Notes: generated by a model from the letters alone, not told the origin. A stretch of 61,589 nucleotides of DNA from Gemmatimonadaceae bacterium (GCA_025929535.1 JAICLZ010000019.1:1-61589); one strand, 5' to 3'; positions 42,499 to 51,534 are shown, counted from the stretch's first letter. Translations and numbers: made by a program.

Positions 42499-43283
42499 CA
42501 GCGGCCGAGCAGAACGAGCGGGTGGGTGCGAACGAGTCGGCGCGCCGCGAGTGCGCCGGCGACGATGCCGAGCACGAGCGAGAGTGAAACCGCGAAGAGG
42601 ACGATGTCGCCGGTGACGAGCGCGAAGCGCAGAGGTGTCTGGTAACGGGCCTGGTAATGCCAGTTCACCGCGAGCGATGTCACCCAGCCAATGCCGACGC
42701 CCACGCCGCTCCCGATCACGGAGACGAGCGCGGCCTCGAGCACGACGGAGAGCATCACGGAGCGGCGCGAGATGCCCAGGAGGCGAAGCGCGGCCACGTC
42801 GCGGCGGCGCTCGTCCACCTTGAGAAGCAGGATGCACAGCAGAAACACGGCGCTGGCCACGATCGTGATCACGCCGATGGCGCGATGAAAGCGGCTCACG
42901 ACCGCGAAAGTCTCCGAGGTTTCCACCGCGATCTCGTGCGAGCGGTAGGCGCGGAAACCGAACGCGGCCGCATTGATCGCGCGTACGGCGGAGTCGGCGG
43001 CGGCATCTCCGCGCGTGGACACGGCAAAGCGATCGACCCGGTCGCCGTAGCCGATCAGGCGCTGGAACTGATCGAGATGGAGATGGACACGATACTCGCT
43101 GCGCGCGATCTCGCTCGGGTCCGCGCGCCGTCCGACGATGGCGGCGATGGTCACCGAGTCGCCGTCGGTGCCGGTGGTCGCCGAAATGACTGCGGTGTCG
43201 CCCACGCGAAGGTGCGCGTCGGTGGCGAGGCGCTGATCGATCGTGATCGTGCGCAGCTGAAGCGCGAGCAGCAGAGCAACCAT
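42498..43283 (-). CDS. second FtsX-like ABC permease with a shortened N-terminus
   Basis: This protein of about 261 residues carries a periplasmic portion and the C-terminal FtsX region: GVITIVASAVFLLCILLL, the coupling motif DVAALRLLGISRRSVMLSVVLEA, SVIGSGVGVGIGWV and a final helix. The usual first membrane helix is short and hydrophobic (MVALLLALQLRTIT) from the ATG at 43283, with few residues before it. An ATG at 43376 would add 31 residues but would overlap the start of the divergent nucleoside hydrolase, so 43283 is preferred. It probably pairs with the complete permease downstream. Confidence 0.78.
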   Translation of the reverse strand: MVALLLALQLRTITIDQRLATDAHLRVGDTAVISATTGTDGDSVTIAAIVGRRADPSEIARSEYRVHLHLDQFQRLIGYGDRVDRFAVSTRGDAAADSAVRAINAAAFGFRAYRSHEIAVETSETFAVVSRFHRAIGVITIVASAVFLLCILLLKVDERRRDVAALRLLGISRRSVMLSVVLEAALVSVIGSGVGVGIGWVTSLAVNWHYQARYQTPLRFALVTGDIVLFAVSLSLVLGIVAGALAARRLVRTHPLVLLGR

Positions 43284-43374
43284 GCACACAAGGTAACGAG
43301 GGAGGGAACGGGTCAGTGCGGGATGTTGCGCCACGAATGGCGCGCGCCGCCGGTTGTGTCCATCTTCACGGTCC

Positions 43375-44367
43375 ATGCCGACTTCAGTGCTGATCGACAC
43401 AGATCCGGGCATCGACGATGCCGTCGCGCTCGCGCTCGCGTCGAGGCTCCCGGAGCTTCGCATCGTGGCCATCACGATTGCGCACGGCAACACGGACGTC
43501 GATCGCGCAACCCGCAACGCGCGGCTGATTGCTTCGATCGCCGGGATCGCTGCGCCGATCATCCCGGGCGCAGCGGCGCCGCTCGTGCGCGAGCCGCGCC
43601 CCGCGCGCGAAACGCATGGTCCCGAAGGGCTTGGCCACGTGATCCCGGCGCAGGAGCCGGAGCACGAGATCGACGGCGCGGCCGAGGCGATCATCGCCCA
43701 GGTGAGAGGCCAGCGAAAGCTCACCGTCTGCTGCCTCGGCCCTCTCACGAATCTCGCGACGGCGATCGCCTTCGCGCCGGACATCGCGGATGCACTCGGT
43801 CCGGTGTTCGTGATGGGAGGCGCGCTGAACGTGCCGGGCACGCAAACTGCTCGGAGCGAATTCAACTGGTGGTCCGATCCCGAGGCCGCGGACTTCGTGA
43901 TGCACGCGCATCTCGACCTGCGACTCGTGCCGCTCGACGTCACGCGACGCATCGCGATTCCGGGGAGCGCGATTGGTGCACTGGCCAAAGCGGGTGAAAG
44001 CGATCAGCAGGCACGATTCTGGGCTGATGCGCTTCGATTCTATGCGGACTTCCATCAGGAGTACGAGCGCTTCGATGGCTGCATCGTGAACGACGCCCTC
44101 GCGATCGCGCTCGTGGCCGATCCGTCGCTGGCCGGCTGGGAGGAGATGCGGCTGGACGTCTCGCTCTCGGACGGCGCCGAGCGCGGGGCCGTGCGACGCT
44201 CGCCCGAGGGCGGGCGCACGGCAGTGGCCATGAGCGTGCGGGCGAGCGAGGTGCTCGCGCTGCTCGAGCGCACGGTGTTCGCGCGATGGCTCGAGCCGGG
44301 CTCGCTCGCGGGCGGCGCGGCGGACGCCGAACGCTGGCTCGCGAACGCCGCCCGGGAGCGCAAATGA
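43375..44367 (+). CDS. nucleoside hydrolase
   Basis: This 330-residue enzyme begins with the calcium-binding signature LIDTDPGIDDA (residues 6-16). It continues with HGNTDVDRATRNA, FVMGGALNVPG and EFNWWSDPEAADFV, then a late DALAIALVADP. These are the conserved blocks of inosine-uridine-preferring nucleoside hydrolases, which cleave the N-glycosidic bond of ribonucleosides in purine and pyrimidine salvage. It is cytosolic. Its stop overlaps the next start (ATGA), coupling it to an NAD-dependent dehydrogenase. Confidence 0.92.
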   Translation: MPTSVLIDTDPGIDDAVALALASRLPELRIVAITIAHGNTDVDRATRNARLIASIAGIAAPIIPGAAAPLVREPRPARETHGPEGLGHVIPAQEPEHEIDGAAEAIIAQVRGQRKLTVCCLGPLTNLATAIAFAPDIADALGPVFVMGGALNVPGTQTARSEFNWWSDPEAADFVMHAHLDLRLVPLDVTRRIAIPGSAIGALAKAGESDQQARFWADALRFYADFHQEYERFDGCIVNDALAIALVADPSLAGWEEMRLDVSLSDGAERGAVRRSPEGGRTAVAMSVRASEVLALLERTVFARWLEPGSLAGGAADAERWLANAARERK

Positions 44368-45266
44368 GCCCTGCCGCGTCGTTCGCCGTTCTGGGCGCCG
44401 GAGAGATCGGAAGTGGATGGGCCGCGCTCTTCGCGTCCTATGGCGCCGAGGTGCGGATCGTTGATCCGAATCCGCGTGCGCTCGATCGGGCGCACGACGC
44501 GCTGGCGTGCGCGCGCACGCTGAGGGGTGGCGCGGTGAGCGGCCGCATCGTGAGATCGGCCACGGTTGCCGATGCGGTGCGAGGTGCGGTGTGGGTGCAG
44601 GAGTCGGTGCCGGAGGGGCTGGAGCTCAAGCGCAGCGTGCTCGCGCAGCTCGAGGGTGCATTGTCGCGCGATGCCATTGTCGCGAGCTCCACATCCACGC
44701 TGGGCGCCACGGTGCTCAGCGAGGGGCGGAGCTTCGCGAACAGGATGCTGGTCGCGCACCCGCTGGTGCCCGTCTACGCGGTGCCGGTGGTGGAGTTGTG
44801 CGGTGGGCGCGAGACATCCCCCGCAACGATGACGCGGGCGGCGGAGACGCTGCGCCTCGCGGGGCGCGAGCCGATCATCGTGGCGCGCGAGTTTCCGGGG
44901 CTCGTGGCGAACAGGCTGACGGCGGCGCTCTTGCGCGAGGCGCTCGACCTGGTGGCGCAACGCGCGATCAGCGTGCGCGATCTCGATCGTCTCGTCTCGC
45001 GCGGGATCGCGACCGGCTGGGCGACGCGCGGTCCGTTGTCCACCGAGCTCGCGGCCAGCGGCGAGTCGCTCCTTGACGAGTTCCTGAAGCATGCCGAAGG
45101 CCCGCTTGCGGCGCTGCTCGAGTCGCTGGCGGACTGGCGCACGATGCCGCAGTGGGAACGCGAGGCATTGCGGCGGGCGACGCAGGCCACGACCACGGTA
45201 CCGGCCGAATGCGAGTGGGCTGCGACGATCGCGCGAGTATTGAAGGCGGCGGAACCGGGTGGTTGA
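44364..45266 (+). CDS. 3-hydroxyacyl-CoA dehydrogenase-like NAD-dependent dehydrogenase
   Basis: This 300-residue protein has an N-terminal Rossmann domain (VLGAGEIGSGWAALFA, Asp at the second strand in RIVDPN), then WVQESVPEGLELKRSV and SSTSTLGATVLSE. The substrate segment AHPLVPVYAVPVVELCGG includes the catalytic His, and VARE/FPGLVANRLTAALLREAL forms the second domain. This is the 3HCDH superfamily, close to L-gulonate 3-dehydrogenase and L-carnitine dehydrogenase types, which lack the CoA hydratase part. It should oxidise a 3-hydroxyacid. It is coupled to the nucleoside hydrolase, but a common pathway is not evident. Confidence 0.85.
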   Translation: MSPAASFAVLGAGEIGSGWAALFASYGAEVRIVDPNPRALDRAHDALACARTLRGGAVSGRIVRSATVADAVRGAVWVQESVPEGLELKRSVLAQLEGALSRDAIVASSTSTLGATVLSEGRSFANRMLVAHPLVPVYAVPVVELCGGRETSPATMTRAAETLRLAGREPIIVAREFPGLVANRLTAALLREALDLVAQRAISVRDLDRLVSRGIATGWATRGPLSTELAASGESLLDEFLKHAEGPLAALLESLADWRTMPQWEREALRRATQATTTVPAECEWAATIARVLKAAEPGG

Positions 45267-45272
45267 TCGGCA

Positions 45273-46355
45273 TCACGCGAGAATTGCCTGCGTCTCCTCC
45301 CAGAAGCTGCGAACCAGCTCCCCCGCGGGCGCGTTTCGCGCCAGCGCCGCCGACTGTCCCGCCCACGCCTGCATGCGCTCGATGTCACCCGACTTTGCGG
45401 CGCCGGCGCGCATCGATGCCGTGAGGCCGCGCTGCACCGGATATGGTGCGGGGGCCGGCGCATCATCGGCGGTGGCCGCGCGAACGTACGCGGTGGCGAC
45501 GCTTCGACCCGCGCGCCCGCTGAACACCCGGCTCACCCTGGTGCGTTCCGGCGTCGTCGCACGCAGTGCGTCGGCCCACGCGGGATTGATGTTCGCTTCC
45601 GGGCACCTGAGAAATCCCGTGCCGATCTGAACCGCGCTCGCGCCGAGCGCGAAGGCGGCAGCCACACCGCGCGCATCGGCGATGCCGCCGGTGGCAACGA
45701 CGGGCACGCTCACCGCATCCACGACGGCCGGCAGCAACGCAAAGAGTCCGACGAGCTCCTGCTCCGCGCGTGCGGCGTCGAACGCCGCGCGATGTCCGCC
45801 GGCTTCCGCACCCTGGACGACGATCGCGTCGGCACCGGCATCCGCGGCGATCTTTGCTTCGCCGAGCGTGGAGACGATCGCGAACCACGCGATCCCGCGC
45901 GCCTTCACTCGCGACACGTATTCGGGGGGGAACACACCCATCACGGACGAGATTACGGGAGGGCTGGCCTCGAGCAGCGCATCGCACTGCGCCGCGAAGT
46001 CCGGCGGCGTCGCGTCGCCGGCCTCGGGCGGCACGGGCGGACCCCAACTCGCGAGAAAGGCGCGAAGCCGTGCCTCGTGCTCAGCGTCGCGGTGCGGCGG
46101 CGGATCGGGCACCCAGAGGTTGAGCTGAAAGCGATCGTTGCTCGCAGCGCGCACGGTAGCTGCCCACTCGAGAATTTTCCCGGGCTGCATGAGAAGCGCG
46201 CCGCATGCGCCGAGTCCACCGGCGTTCGCGACCGCGATCGAGAGCTCGGGCGCACTCGCGCCGGCCATCGGCGCGAGGAGGATGGGGATGCGAATGTGGA
46301 AGCGATCGCAGAAGGCTCGAGAGCGAGCGCGAAATGAAAGAGCTGATCGTTGCAT
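45273..46355 (-). CDS. nitronate monooxygenase (NPD/2-nitropropane dioxygenase family)
   Basis: This 360-residue FMN TIM-barrel enzyme has the N-terminal FMN motif ILLAPMAGASAPELSIAVANAGGLGACG and the substrate-loop region SSVMGVFPPEYVSRVKARG. VVQGAEAGGHRAAF carries the conserved His, and the phosphate-binding VVATGGIADARGVAAAFALGA ends in GTGFL. These match class I and II nitronate monooxygenases, which convert alkyl nitronates to carbonyl compounds and nitrite. The ATG at 46355 is followed by a basic leader of about 20 residues. It is convergent with the upstream dehydrogenase gene, six bases away. Confidence 0.88.
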   Translation of the reverse strand: MQRSALSFRARSRAFCDRFHIRIPILLAPMAGASAPELSIAVANAGGLGACGALLMQPGKILEWAATVRAASNDRFQLNLWVPDPPPHRDAEHEARLRAFLASWGPPVPPEAGDATPPDFAAQCDALLEASPPVISSVMGVFPPEYVSRVKARGIAWFAIVSTLGEAKIAADAGADAIVVQGAEAGGHRAAFDAARAEQELVGLFALLPAVVDAVSVPVVATGGIADARGVAAAFALGASAVQIGTGFLRCPEANINPAWADALRATTPERTRVSRVFSGRAGRSVATAYVRAATADDAPAPAPYPVQRGLTASMRAGAAKSGDIERMQAWAGQSAALARNAPAGELVRSFWEETQAILA

Positions 46356-46481
46356 GGGTTCGAGGTTTGTGCGGCTGCGGCTTCAGTTGGACGATCGAGC
46401 CCGAGACGCTCAGCAGAGGCTACGGACTCACGGTGAAGGTGAAGAACGGCGGCGTACCTTCGTCCAACCTCGCGATCGGCT

Positions 46482-46946
46482 TCAGCTCACCACCCCATGC
46501 TCCCCTGTCTTCCCGCTCTTCGACCCGCGCACCAGCAGGATCGGGATCATGCACCGATGCCGCAGCGATTCGGCCACGCTGCCATAGAAGAGATCGGAGA
46601 AGAACCGGTGCCCGTGCGTCGACATCGCGATGAGATCGCAGTGCTCGCGCTGCGCCGCGGCCGCGATCTCGCGCACCGGGTCGCCGCTCGCCAGAATCGC
46701 ATCCGTCTCGAAGCCATCGCGCTCGAGTCCCGCCGCGATGCCCTCGAGATACGCGCGATCCTCCTGAATCTCCTCGCTCTCGCGGAGAGCCAAGTGATGG
46801 ATGTTGCGCGCCGCCCATCCGTCGGCGACGTGGATGAGGATCACCGCCGCGTTGCAGAAGCTCGCGAGCGTGCGCACGTGCGCGAGAATCGCCTCATCGT
46901 ACGCGGAGTGCTCGAGGGGGACCAGAATCCGCTTGTACACGATCAC
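46482..46946 (-). CDS. universal stress protein
   Basis: This 154-residue single UspA domain begins [22 protein letters not shown]. It has [13 protein letters not shown] and [21 protein letters not shown], and ends IPILLVRG. The G-2xG-9x(S) ATP-binding loop is partly present (GHRF...GSVAES). The GTG at 46946 overlaps the Nramp stop (GTGA), so it is the third gene of the metal-uptake operon. This suggests a role in manganese or oxidative stress rather than general starvation. Confidence 0.88.
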   Translation of the reverse strand: MIVYKRILVPLEHSAYDEAILAHVRTLASFCNAAVILIHVADGWAARNIHHLALRESEEIQEDRAYLEGIAAGLERDGFETDAILASGDPVREIAAAAQREHCDLIAMSTHGHRFFSDLFYGSVAESLRHRCMIPILLVRGSKSGKTGEHGVVS

Positions 46947-48313
46947 TGACCCCCGGTCAAAAGCTGCGCGATCAGCCACACGTTCAGCGCAGCGATGAAG
47001 AACGCGACGAAATACGACAGCGCACGCAGCCACGCCGGATTCACGAACTCGCCCATCTTGAGGCGATCCGACGTGAAGCGCACCAGCGGAAATACGGCAA
47101 AGGACAGCTGCAGGCTCAGCACGACCTGGCTCATCACCAGGAGCTTCGCCGTTCCCGACTCACCATATAGAATGGCTACGATCACCGCGGGCACAATGGC
47201 CAGCCCCCGCGTGATCAGCCGGCGCACCCAGGGACGCAGTCGAATCTGGAGGAACCCCTCCATCACGATCTGCCCCGCGAGCGTTCCGGTGAGCGTCGAG
47301 TTCTGGCCCGACGCGAGCAGCGCCAGCGCGAACACCGCACTCGCACCGCCCACGCCCAGCAGCGGAGTCAGCAGCGTGTACGCCTGCTGAATCTCCGCCA
47401 CGTCGGTGTGGCCCGTCTTGTGGAAGCTCGCCGCCGCGACGATCAGGATGGCCGCGTTGATGAACAGCGCGAAGGTGAGCGCGATCGTCGAGTCGAGAAA
47501 GGCGAAGCGCACCGCCTCGCGCTTCCCTGCCGCGGTCTGCTCGTACCGCCGCGTCTGCACGATCGACGAGTGCAGATAGAGATTGTGCGGCATCACGGTC
47601 GCGCCGAGGATGCCCATCGCGATGTAGAGCATCCTGGGATCGCGAACGATGTCCGCGGACGGAATGAATCCGCCGATCACACCGGAGAGTGACGGCTTCG
47701 AGATCACCACCTCGAAGAGAAAGCACAGTCCGATCGTCGCGATCAGCACGATCACCAGCGCTTCGAGCCAGCGAAAGCCCTTCGTCTGCAGAAAAAGCAC
47801 CACGAGCACGTCGAGCGCCGTGAGCACCACACCAATCGTGATCGGGATGTGAAAGAGCAGATTGAGCGCGATCGCCGAACCGATCACCTCCGCAAGATCG
47901 CACGCGGCGATCGCCGTCTCGCAGATCACCCACTGAAAGATCACGACCGGCCGCGAGTAGTGGTCGCGGCACGCCTGCGCGAGATCGCGGCCCGTGACGA
48001 TGCCGAGCTTGGAGGAGAGCCCCTGCAGCAACACCGCCATCAGATTCGACAGCAGGATCACACACAACAGCCGGTAGCCGAACGCCGATCCCCCTGCGAG
48101 ATCGGTGGCCCAGTTGCCGGGATCCATGTAGCCCACCGCGATCAGATACCCGGGTCCCGCGAACGCCAGCGCCTTTCTCCACGTCGACGTACCGATGACC
48201 GGTACCGACCGATACACCTCGGCCAGGCTCGGCGTGAGACGCGCGTGCCGCCATCCCGTCTCTTTTCGCGGGTGCTCCGGGGGCTCGCGCGAGGGAACCT
48301 TGGGGAGCGCCAC
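46943..48313 (-). CDS. mntH: Nramp family divalent metal transporter (MntH-like)
   Basis: This 456-residue transporter has eleven or so membrane helices. The metal-binding helix-1 motif is DPGNW (64-68) and helix 6 has MPHNLYLHS (241-249), with the methionine that favours Mn2+ and Fe2+ over Ca2+. Nramp proteins import manganese or iron with protons. The GTG start immediately follows the MntR stop (TGAGTG), which makes cotranscription with an MntR-type regulator nearly certain and favours manganese as substrate. Confidence 0.92.
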   Translation of the reverse strand: MALPKVPSREPPEHPRKETGWRHARLTPSLAEVYRSVPVIGTSTWRKALAFAGPGYLIAVGYMDPGNWATDLAGGSAFGYRLLCVILLSNLMAVLLQGLSSKLGIVTGRDLAQACRDHYSRPVVIFQWVICETAIAACDLAEVIGSAIALNLLFHIPITIGVVLTALDVLVVLFLQTKGFRWLEALVIVLIATIGLCFLFEVVISKPSLSGVIGGFIPSADIVRDPRMLYIAMGILGATVMPHNLYLHSSIVQTRRYEQTAAGKREAVRFAFLDSTIALTFALFINAAILIVAAASFHKTGHTDVAEIQQAYTLLTPLLGVGGASAVFALALLASGQNSTLTGTLAGQIVMEGFLQIRLRPWVRRLITRGLAIVPAVIVAILYGESGTAKLLVMSQVVLSLQLSFAVFPLVRFTSDRLKMGEFVNPAWLRALSYFVAFFIAALNVWLIAQLLTGGQ

Positions 48314-48979
48314 TCAGCTCTCCTCGCCGAGCGCGTCGACGAACACTTCCCTGGCGGCCTGCGGCGTGAGTCGCACGCGCTTGCCTGCCACCTCGAGCAC
48401 GAGTGCTCCTTCGAACGGCTCCTGCGTCAAGAGCTCGATGGCCGTGCCGGGAGTGACGCCGAGCGCCTCGAAATGCCGCAGCAGCTCCGCGTCCTCGTCG
48501 CTCACGCGCCGCACGATGAGCCGCGCGGGCGAGCGCTGCTGCGCGAGTGGAAGATTCGACGTGGGCGCGATGGTTCCGGCACGCGTGGGAATCGGATCGC
48601 CGTGTGGACACGCGGTGGGATGTCCCAGAAGCTCGTCGATCCTGTCCTCGAACTCCTCACTGATGTGGTGCTCGAGGCGCTCCGCCTCCTCGTGCACGCT
48701 GTCCCACGTGAAGCCCATCGCCTGCACGAGGTAGAGCTCGATCAACCGGTGATGCCGGATGATCTCGAGCGCGAGCTTCTCGCCCGCGCGCGTGAGCTTG
48801 ACGCCCTGATACGGCGCGTGCGTGATGAGCTTCAGCGCGGAGAGCTTGCGCATCATCTTGCTCACGGCGGGCGCACTCACGCGGAGCCGCTCGGCCAGCT
48901 CCTGCGTGGCGACGCTCCCGCTCCGGGCGTGGGCCTTGTAGATGGCCTTGATGTAGTCTTCGACGGAGGGAGAGGGCAC
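48314..48979 (-). CDS. mntR: DtxR/MntR family metal-dependent regulator
   Basis: This 221-residue regulator has an N-terminal winged helix (SVEDYIKAIYKAH, the ELAERLRVSAPAVSKMMRKL recognition helix) and a dimerisation/metal domain: HHRLIELYLVQAMGFTW, HEEAERLEHHISEEF and GHPTACPHGDPIP, the family metal-ligand blocks. A C-terminal SH3-like FeoA domain (about 150-218; HFEALGVTPGTAIELL) makes it the longer IdeR/MntR form. The GTG at 48979 heads the operon. GTTAA boxes 27-67 bases upstream are likely its operator, giving metal-dependent repression of itself and the transporter. Confidence 0.92.
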   Translation of the reverse strand: MPSPSVEDYIKAIYKAHARSGSVATQELAERLRVSAPAVSKMMRKLSALKLITHAPYQGVKLTRAGEKLALEIIRHHRLIELYLVQAMGFTWDSVHEEAERLEHHISEEFEDRIDELLGHPTACPHGDPIPTRAGTIAPTSNLPLAQQRSPARLIVRRVSDEDAELLRHFEALGVTPGTAIELLTQEPFEGALVLEVAGKRVRLTPQAAREVFVDALGEES

Positions 48980-49005
48980 GACGACCGCGCGACGGGGGTG
49001 GATCC

Positions 49006-49046
49006 TAGTTAACTACGGTTAATCCATATTAGAAACATGGTTAACC
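49006..49046. promoter_or_regulatory. GTTAA-box cluster, candidate MntR operator
   Basis: The perfect 10-bp palindrome TAGTTAACTA (49006-49015) is followed closely by GGTTAA (49017-49022) and by the 8-bp palindrome GGTTAACC (49039-49046), all upstream of mntR. GTTAA half-sites resemble DtxR-family boxes. AT content is much higher than the surroundings, as expected of a promoter. Confidence 0.7.
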
Positions 49047-49065
49047 GATGTCAAGCAGTGTCGGG

Positions 49066-49692
49066 CTACGAGAGTCGCGAGAGGAGATCGCGGAGAATGC
49101 GCTCGGTGAGTCCCCAGATCGTGTAGCGATCGTGCACGAAGGCGCGCACCCGGTGCGTGGTGCCGTTGGAAAGTGTGACCTCCACCTCGCGCGACGCATC
49201 GAGGTGCTGAAGTGCGGGCAAGGGCACCCAGAAGGCGCCCGCCACCTCATCGCTGAGCACGAGGGAAACATCGCGTGTGAGGAGCGCGACGAAGGGCACG
49301 ATGGAGAGCGGCGGGAGTGAGGGCGACATGGGGTTCACGCGCTCGAGCGCTCCGAGCACGCGCCCGGTCGTGAGAATGTCGACGCCGATCTCCTCGCGCG
49401 TCTCACGAAGGGCCGTGTCGAGCAGCGTGAGATCGTACGGCTCGCGGCGGCCGCCGGGGAAGGCAATGTGCCCGCTCCACGGATCGCCCGCATAGCTCGC
49501 GCGCTCGATCATGAGCAGCTCGAGCGCATCGCCCGGCGCGATCCGGAACATCGCGACGACGGCAGCGTCGCGCACGCTCGGATTCGCGGCTACGGGGACG
49601 GAGCCGTGGGCGAGCGCGCGCTCGACGTGCGCGAGAGCATTCAGCGCATGCACGCGTTGCGCGCCGCTACTCCTCGACCTCACCGCCCGCAT
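49066..49692 (-). CDS. Nudix hydrolase (CoA pyrophosphatase-like)
   Basis: This protein of about 208 residues has the CoA-specific segment LLMIERASYAGDPWSGHIAFPGG directly before the Nudix box (TALRETREEIGVD). This arrangement is typical of NudL-type CoA diphosphatases. The fifth-position Glu of the strict consensus is absent, as in other NudL members. It should cleave CoA or its derivatives in the cytosol. The start is uncertain: the ATG at 49692 overlaps the rhodanese gene by 26 bases, and a GTG at 49653 would avoid the overlap. Confidence 0.83.
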   Translation of the reverse strand: MRAVRSRSSGAQRVHALNALAHVERALAHGSVPVAANPSVRDAAVVAMFRIAPGDALELLMIERASYAGDPWSGHIAFPGGRREPYDLTLLDTALRETREEIGVDILTTGRVLGALERVNPMSPSLPPLSIVPFVALLTRDVSLVLSDEVAGAFWVPLPALQHLDASREVEVTLSNGTTHRVRAFVHDRYTIWGLTERILRDLLSRLS

Positions 49693-50035
49693 CGATCCAC
49701 GCGCCGATGCCACCGGCGAGCGATGTGGCCCTGTAGCCCTGCGCGCGGAGCATCTCCACGGCCTGGGTCGAGCGCGCGCCGCGGCCGCAGTACACCACGA
49801 TCTCGCCGTCGGGAAATTGCGCGAGCGCCTCGTTCGCGGCGCTGCTCACTCGCGCGAGAGGCAGATGGATCGCTCCCGGGATGCGAAAGAGATTCCACTC
49901 GTTCTGCTCGCGCACATCGAGGAGCGGAGTGCGCTCGCCGCGTTCCTGCCGCGCGCGCAGCTCGCTCGGGGATATCTCGGTTGTCGATACGTCGGCCATC
50001 GTGTTCGGCTGCATGGTGTGAATGGCGATGCTCAC
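49667..50035 (-). CDS. single-domain rhodanese-like sulfurtransferase
   Basis: This 122-residue protein has a single rhodanese domain: SPSELRARQ, LLDVREQNEWNLFRIPGAIHLPL, and the active loop VYCGRGARS with Cys about 83, then GYRATSLAGGIGAW. It should transfer sulfane sulfur or act in persulfide handling in the cytosol. The GTG at 50035 overlaps the LD-carboxypeptidase stop (GTGA); ATGs at 50014 and 49999 are alternatives. It sits between the carboxypeptidase and Nudix genes in an overlapping operon. Confidence 0.87.
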   Translation of the reverse strand: MSIAIHTMQPNTMADVSTTEISPSELRARQERGERTPLLDVREQNEWNLFRIPGAIHLPLARVSSAANEALAQFPDGEIVVYCGRGARSTQAVEMLRAQGYRATSLAGGIGAWIDAGGEVEE

Positions 50036-50949
50036 GGGGATGCAAGCACCAGGCCCCGCGAGCGAGACAGCTCGGCGCCTGCGCCGAGCGGGAACGTCCA
50101 TTGATCGGCGACGTGCCCGCAGGGAACGTCGCTCACGACCGGACCGCGCACGTGCATCGCCGCCTCCCGGAAAAGTATATCGAGTGAGCGCGGTGCGGCA
50201 TCGCTCTCATCGCCGCGATCGGTGAACGCGCCGAAGCAGAGCCCGGCGACGCGCGCGAGCGCGCCGGAGAGGATGAGCTGACGCAGCATGCGGTCGATGC
50301 GGTAGAGCGGCTCGTTCACGTCTTCGAGTACGAGCATCGCTCCATCGAAGCGTGCGGAATACGGAGTTCCGAGAAGCGAGCAGACGAGGGCGAGGTTTCC
50401 GCCCTCCAGCGGGCCGGCGGCGGTGCCTTCCTGCAACCAGGTCAGTGGAGCGTTTCCGGCGAACGGATCGCATCCGTGGCTCGTTGCGCAGAGCAGCGAC
50501 TGGCGCGAGAAGGGGGTGAGCACCGCGCGCGCGGTGGGACCGTGGTAGCTCACGATGCCCGAGCGCGCGCGCACCGCGAGATGGAGCGCGGTGATGTCCG
50601 AATAGCCGATGATGGCCTTCGGCGCGCGGCGCAGCGCGTCGTAGTCGATCGCGTCGAGCACGCGCATCGCGCCGTACCCACCTCGCAGGCACCAGATCGC
50701 ATCGACGCGCTGATCGCGAATCGCAGCGTTGAGATCAGCGAGTCGCGATGCATCATCGCCGGCGAGATAGCCCTCGCGCGCGAGCGCGTGCGGATACGCG
50801 AGTGGCTCCCACCCGAGCGTCCGCGCATTGTGCTCGGCGCGCTCGAGATCCGCATCGCCCGCGAGCGGACCCGCGGGCGAGAGCAGCGCCACGCGCGCAC
50901 CCACCGCGAGCGCAGGAGGCGTGATGGGCGCGCTCACCTGTGCACGCAT
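50032..50949 (-). CDS. LD-carboxypeptidase (S66 family)
   Basis: This 305-residue serine peptidase shows the S66 order: ARVALLSPAGPL, AIWCLRGGYGAMRVLDAIDYD, nucleophile IGYSDIT (Ser about 117), LEGGNLALVCSLLGTPY, LEDVNEPLYRIDRML (catalytic Glu) and DVPCGHVADQW (catalytic His). LdcA-type enzymes release the terminal D-Ala from muropeptide tetrapeptides during cell-wall recycling in the cytosol; no signal peptide is visible, which fits. It heads the rhodanese-Nudix operon. Confidence 0.92.
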   Translation of the reverse strand: MRAQVSAPITPPALAVGARVALLSPAGPLAGDADLERAEHNARTLGWEPLAYPHALAREGYLAGDDASRLADLNAAIRDQRVDAIWCLRGGYGAMRVLDAIDYDALRRAPKAIIGYSDITALHLAVRARSGIVSYHGPTARAVLTPFSRQSLLCATSHGCDPFAGNAPLTWLQEGTAAGPLEGGNLALVCSLLGTPYSARFDGAMLVLEDVNEPLYRIDRMLRQLILSGALARVAGLCFGAFTDRGDESDAAPRSLDILFREAAMHVRGPVVSDVPCGHVADQWTFPLGAGAELSRSRGLVLASP

Positions 50950-51105
50950 CGCGCGCGTGGCGCCTCATTCGCGCGAGCAGCGTGACCGATCATCGATGCA
51001 GCCGCAAGAATGGCATACCCCATGCCGATCGTCGCGCGCGGGCGAGTTGCCCGGAATCTGCACGCCAGAGATTCGCTGGACGCTTCATGCATGGAGGATA
51101 CTCAC

Positions 51106-51453
51106 GTGGCGGACCGGACTCGAAACAAGGACTCGAAGCAAAACGACGGCAGCGACGGCAATTTCAAAGCGACTCCGACGGACAAGGAAGGAATGGGCGG
51201 CGGCACGAGCGGCACCAGCCGAAGCGGCGGTACGAGCGGAAGCCCGGGTGGAAGCTCGGGTGGAAGCACCGGCGGAGTTGGCGGCAGCGGCGGCAGTGGC
51301 ATCAGCCGCGCCGGCGGGAGCAAGGGCAGTGGAAGCACTGGCTACAATGCCGGCAGCACCGAGGAAGATGAAGAGGATCTCACAACGGGAGATGAAGGGC
51401 TGGACGAAGGCGGCGGAAGCAGCTCCGGATCGAGCGGCTCGAGAAACCGCTGA
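51106..51453 (+). CDS. small Gly/Ser-rich low-complexity protein
   Basis: This 115-residue protein has no fold: a Lys/Asp-rich first third, a Gly-Ser-Thr repeat region (residues 30-88) with Gly-Gly-Ser-type units, an acidic patch (STEEDEEDLTTGDEG) and a Ser-Gly tail. The GTG at 51106 is chosen because GGAGG lies eight bases upstream; the ATG at 51091 overlaps that site. A strong intrinsic terminator follows. Clear signals at both ends support a real gene. It is probably disordered; role unknown. Confidence 0.72.
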   Translation: MADRTRNKDSKQNDGSDGNFKATPTDKEGMGGGTSGTSRSGGTSGSPGGSSGGSTGGVGGSGGSGISRAGGSKGSGSTGYNAGSTEEDEEDLTTGDEGLDEGGGSSSGSSGSRNR

Positions 51454-51473
51454 CCGGCGCACGATCGCGGCCG

Positions 51474-51502
51474 AAACGGGCGCTCGCCGAGCGCCCGTTT
51501 TT
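51474..51502 (+). terminator. strong rho-independent terminator
   Basis: A 12-bp perfect stem (AAACGGGCGCTC / GAGCGCCCGTTT) has a 3-base loop and ends in a run of five T. It terminates the Gly/Ser-rich gene and isolates the glycosyltransferase that starts at 51535. Confidence 0.9.
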
Positions 51503-51534
51503 GTTGGGAATCGCGCGCGCGCTAGCTTCCGCGC

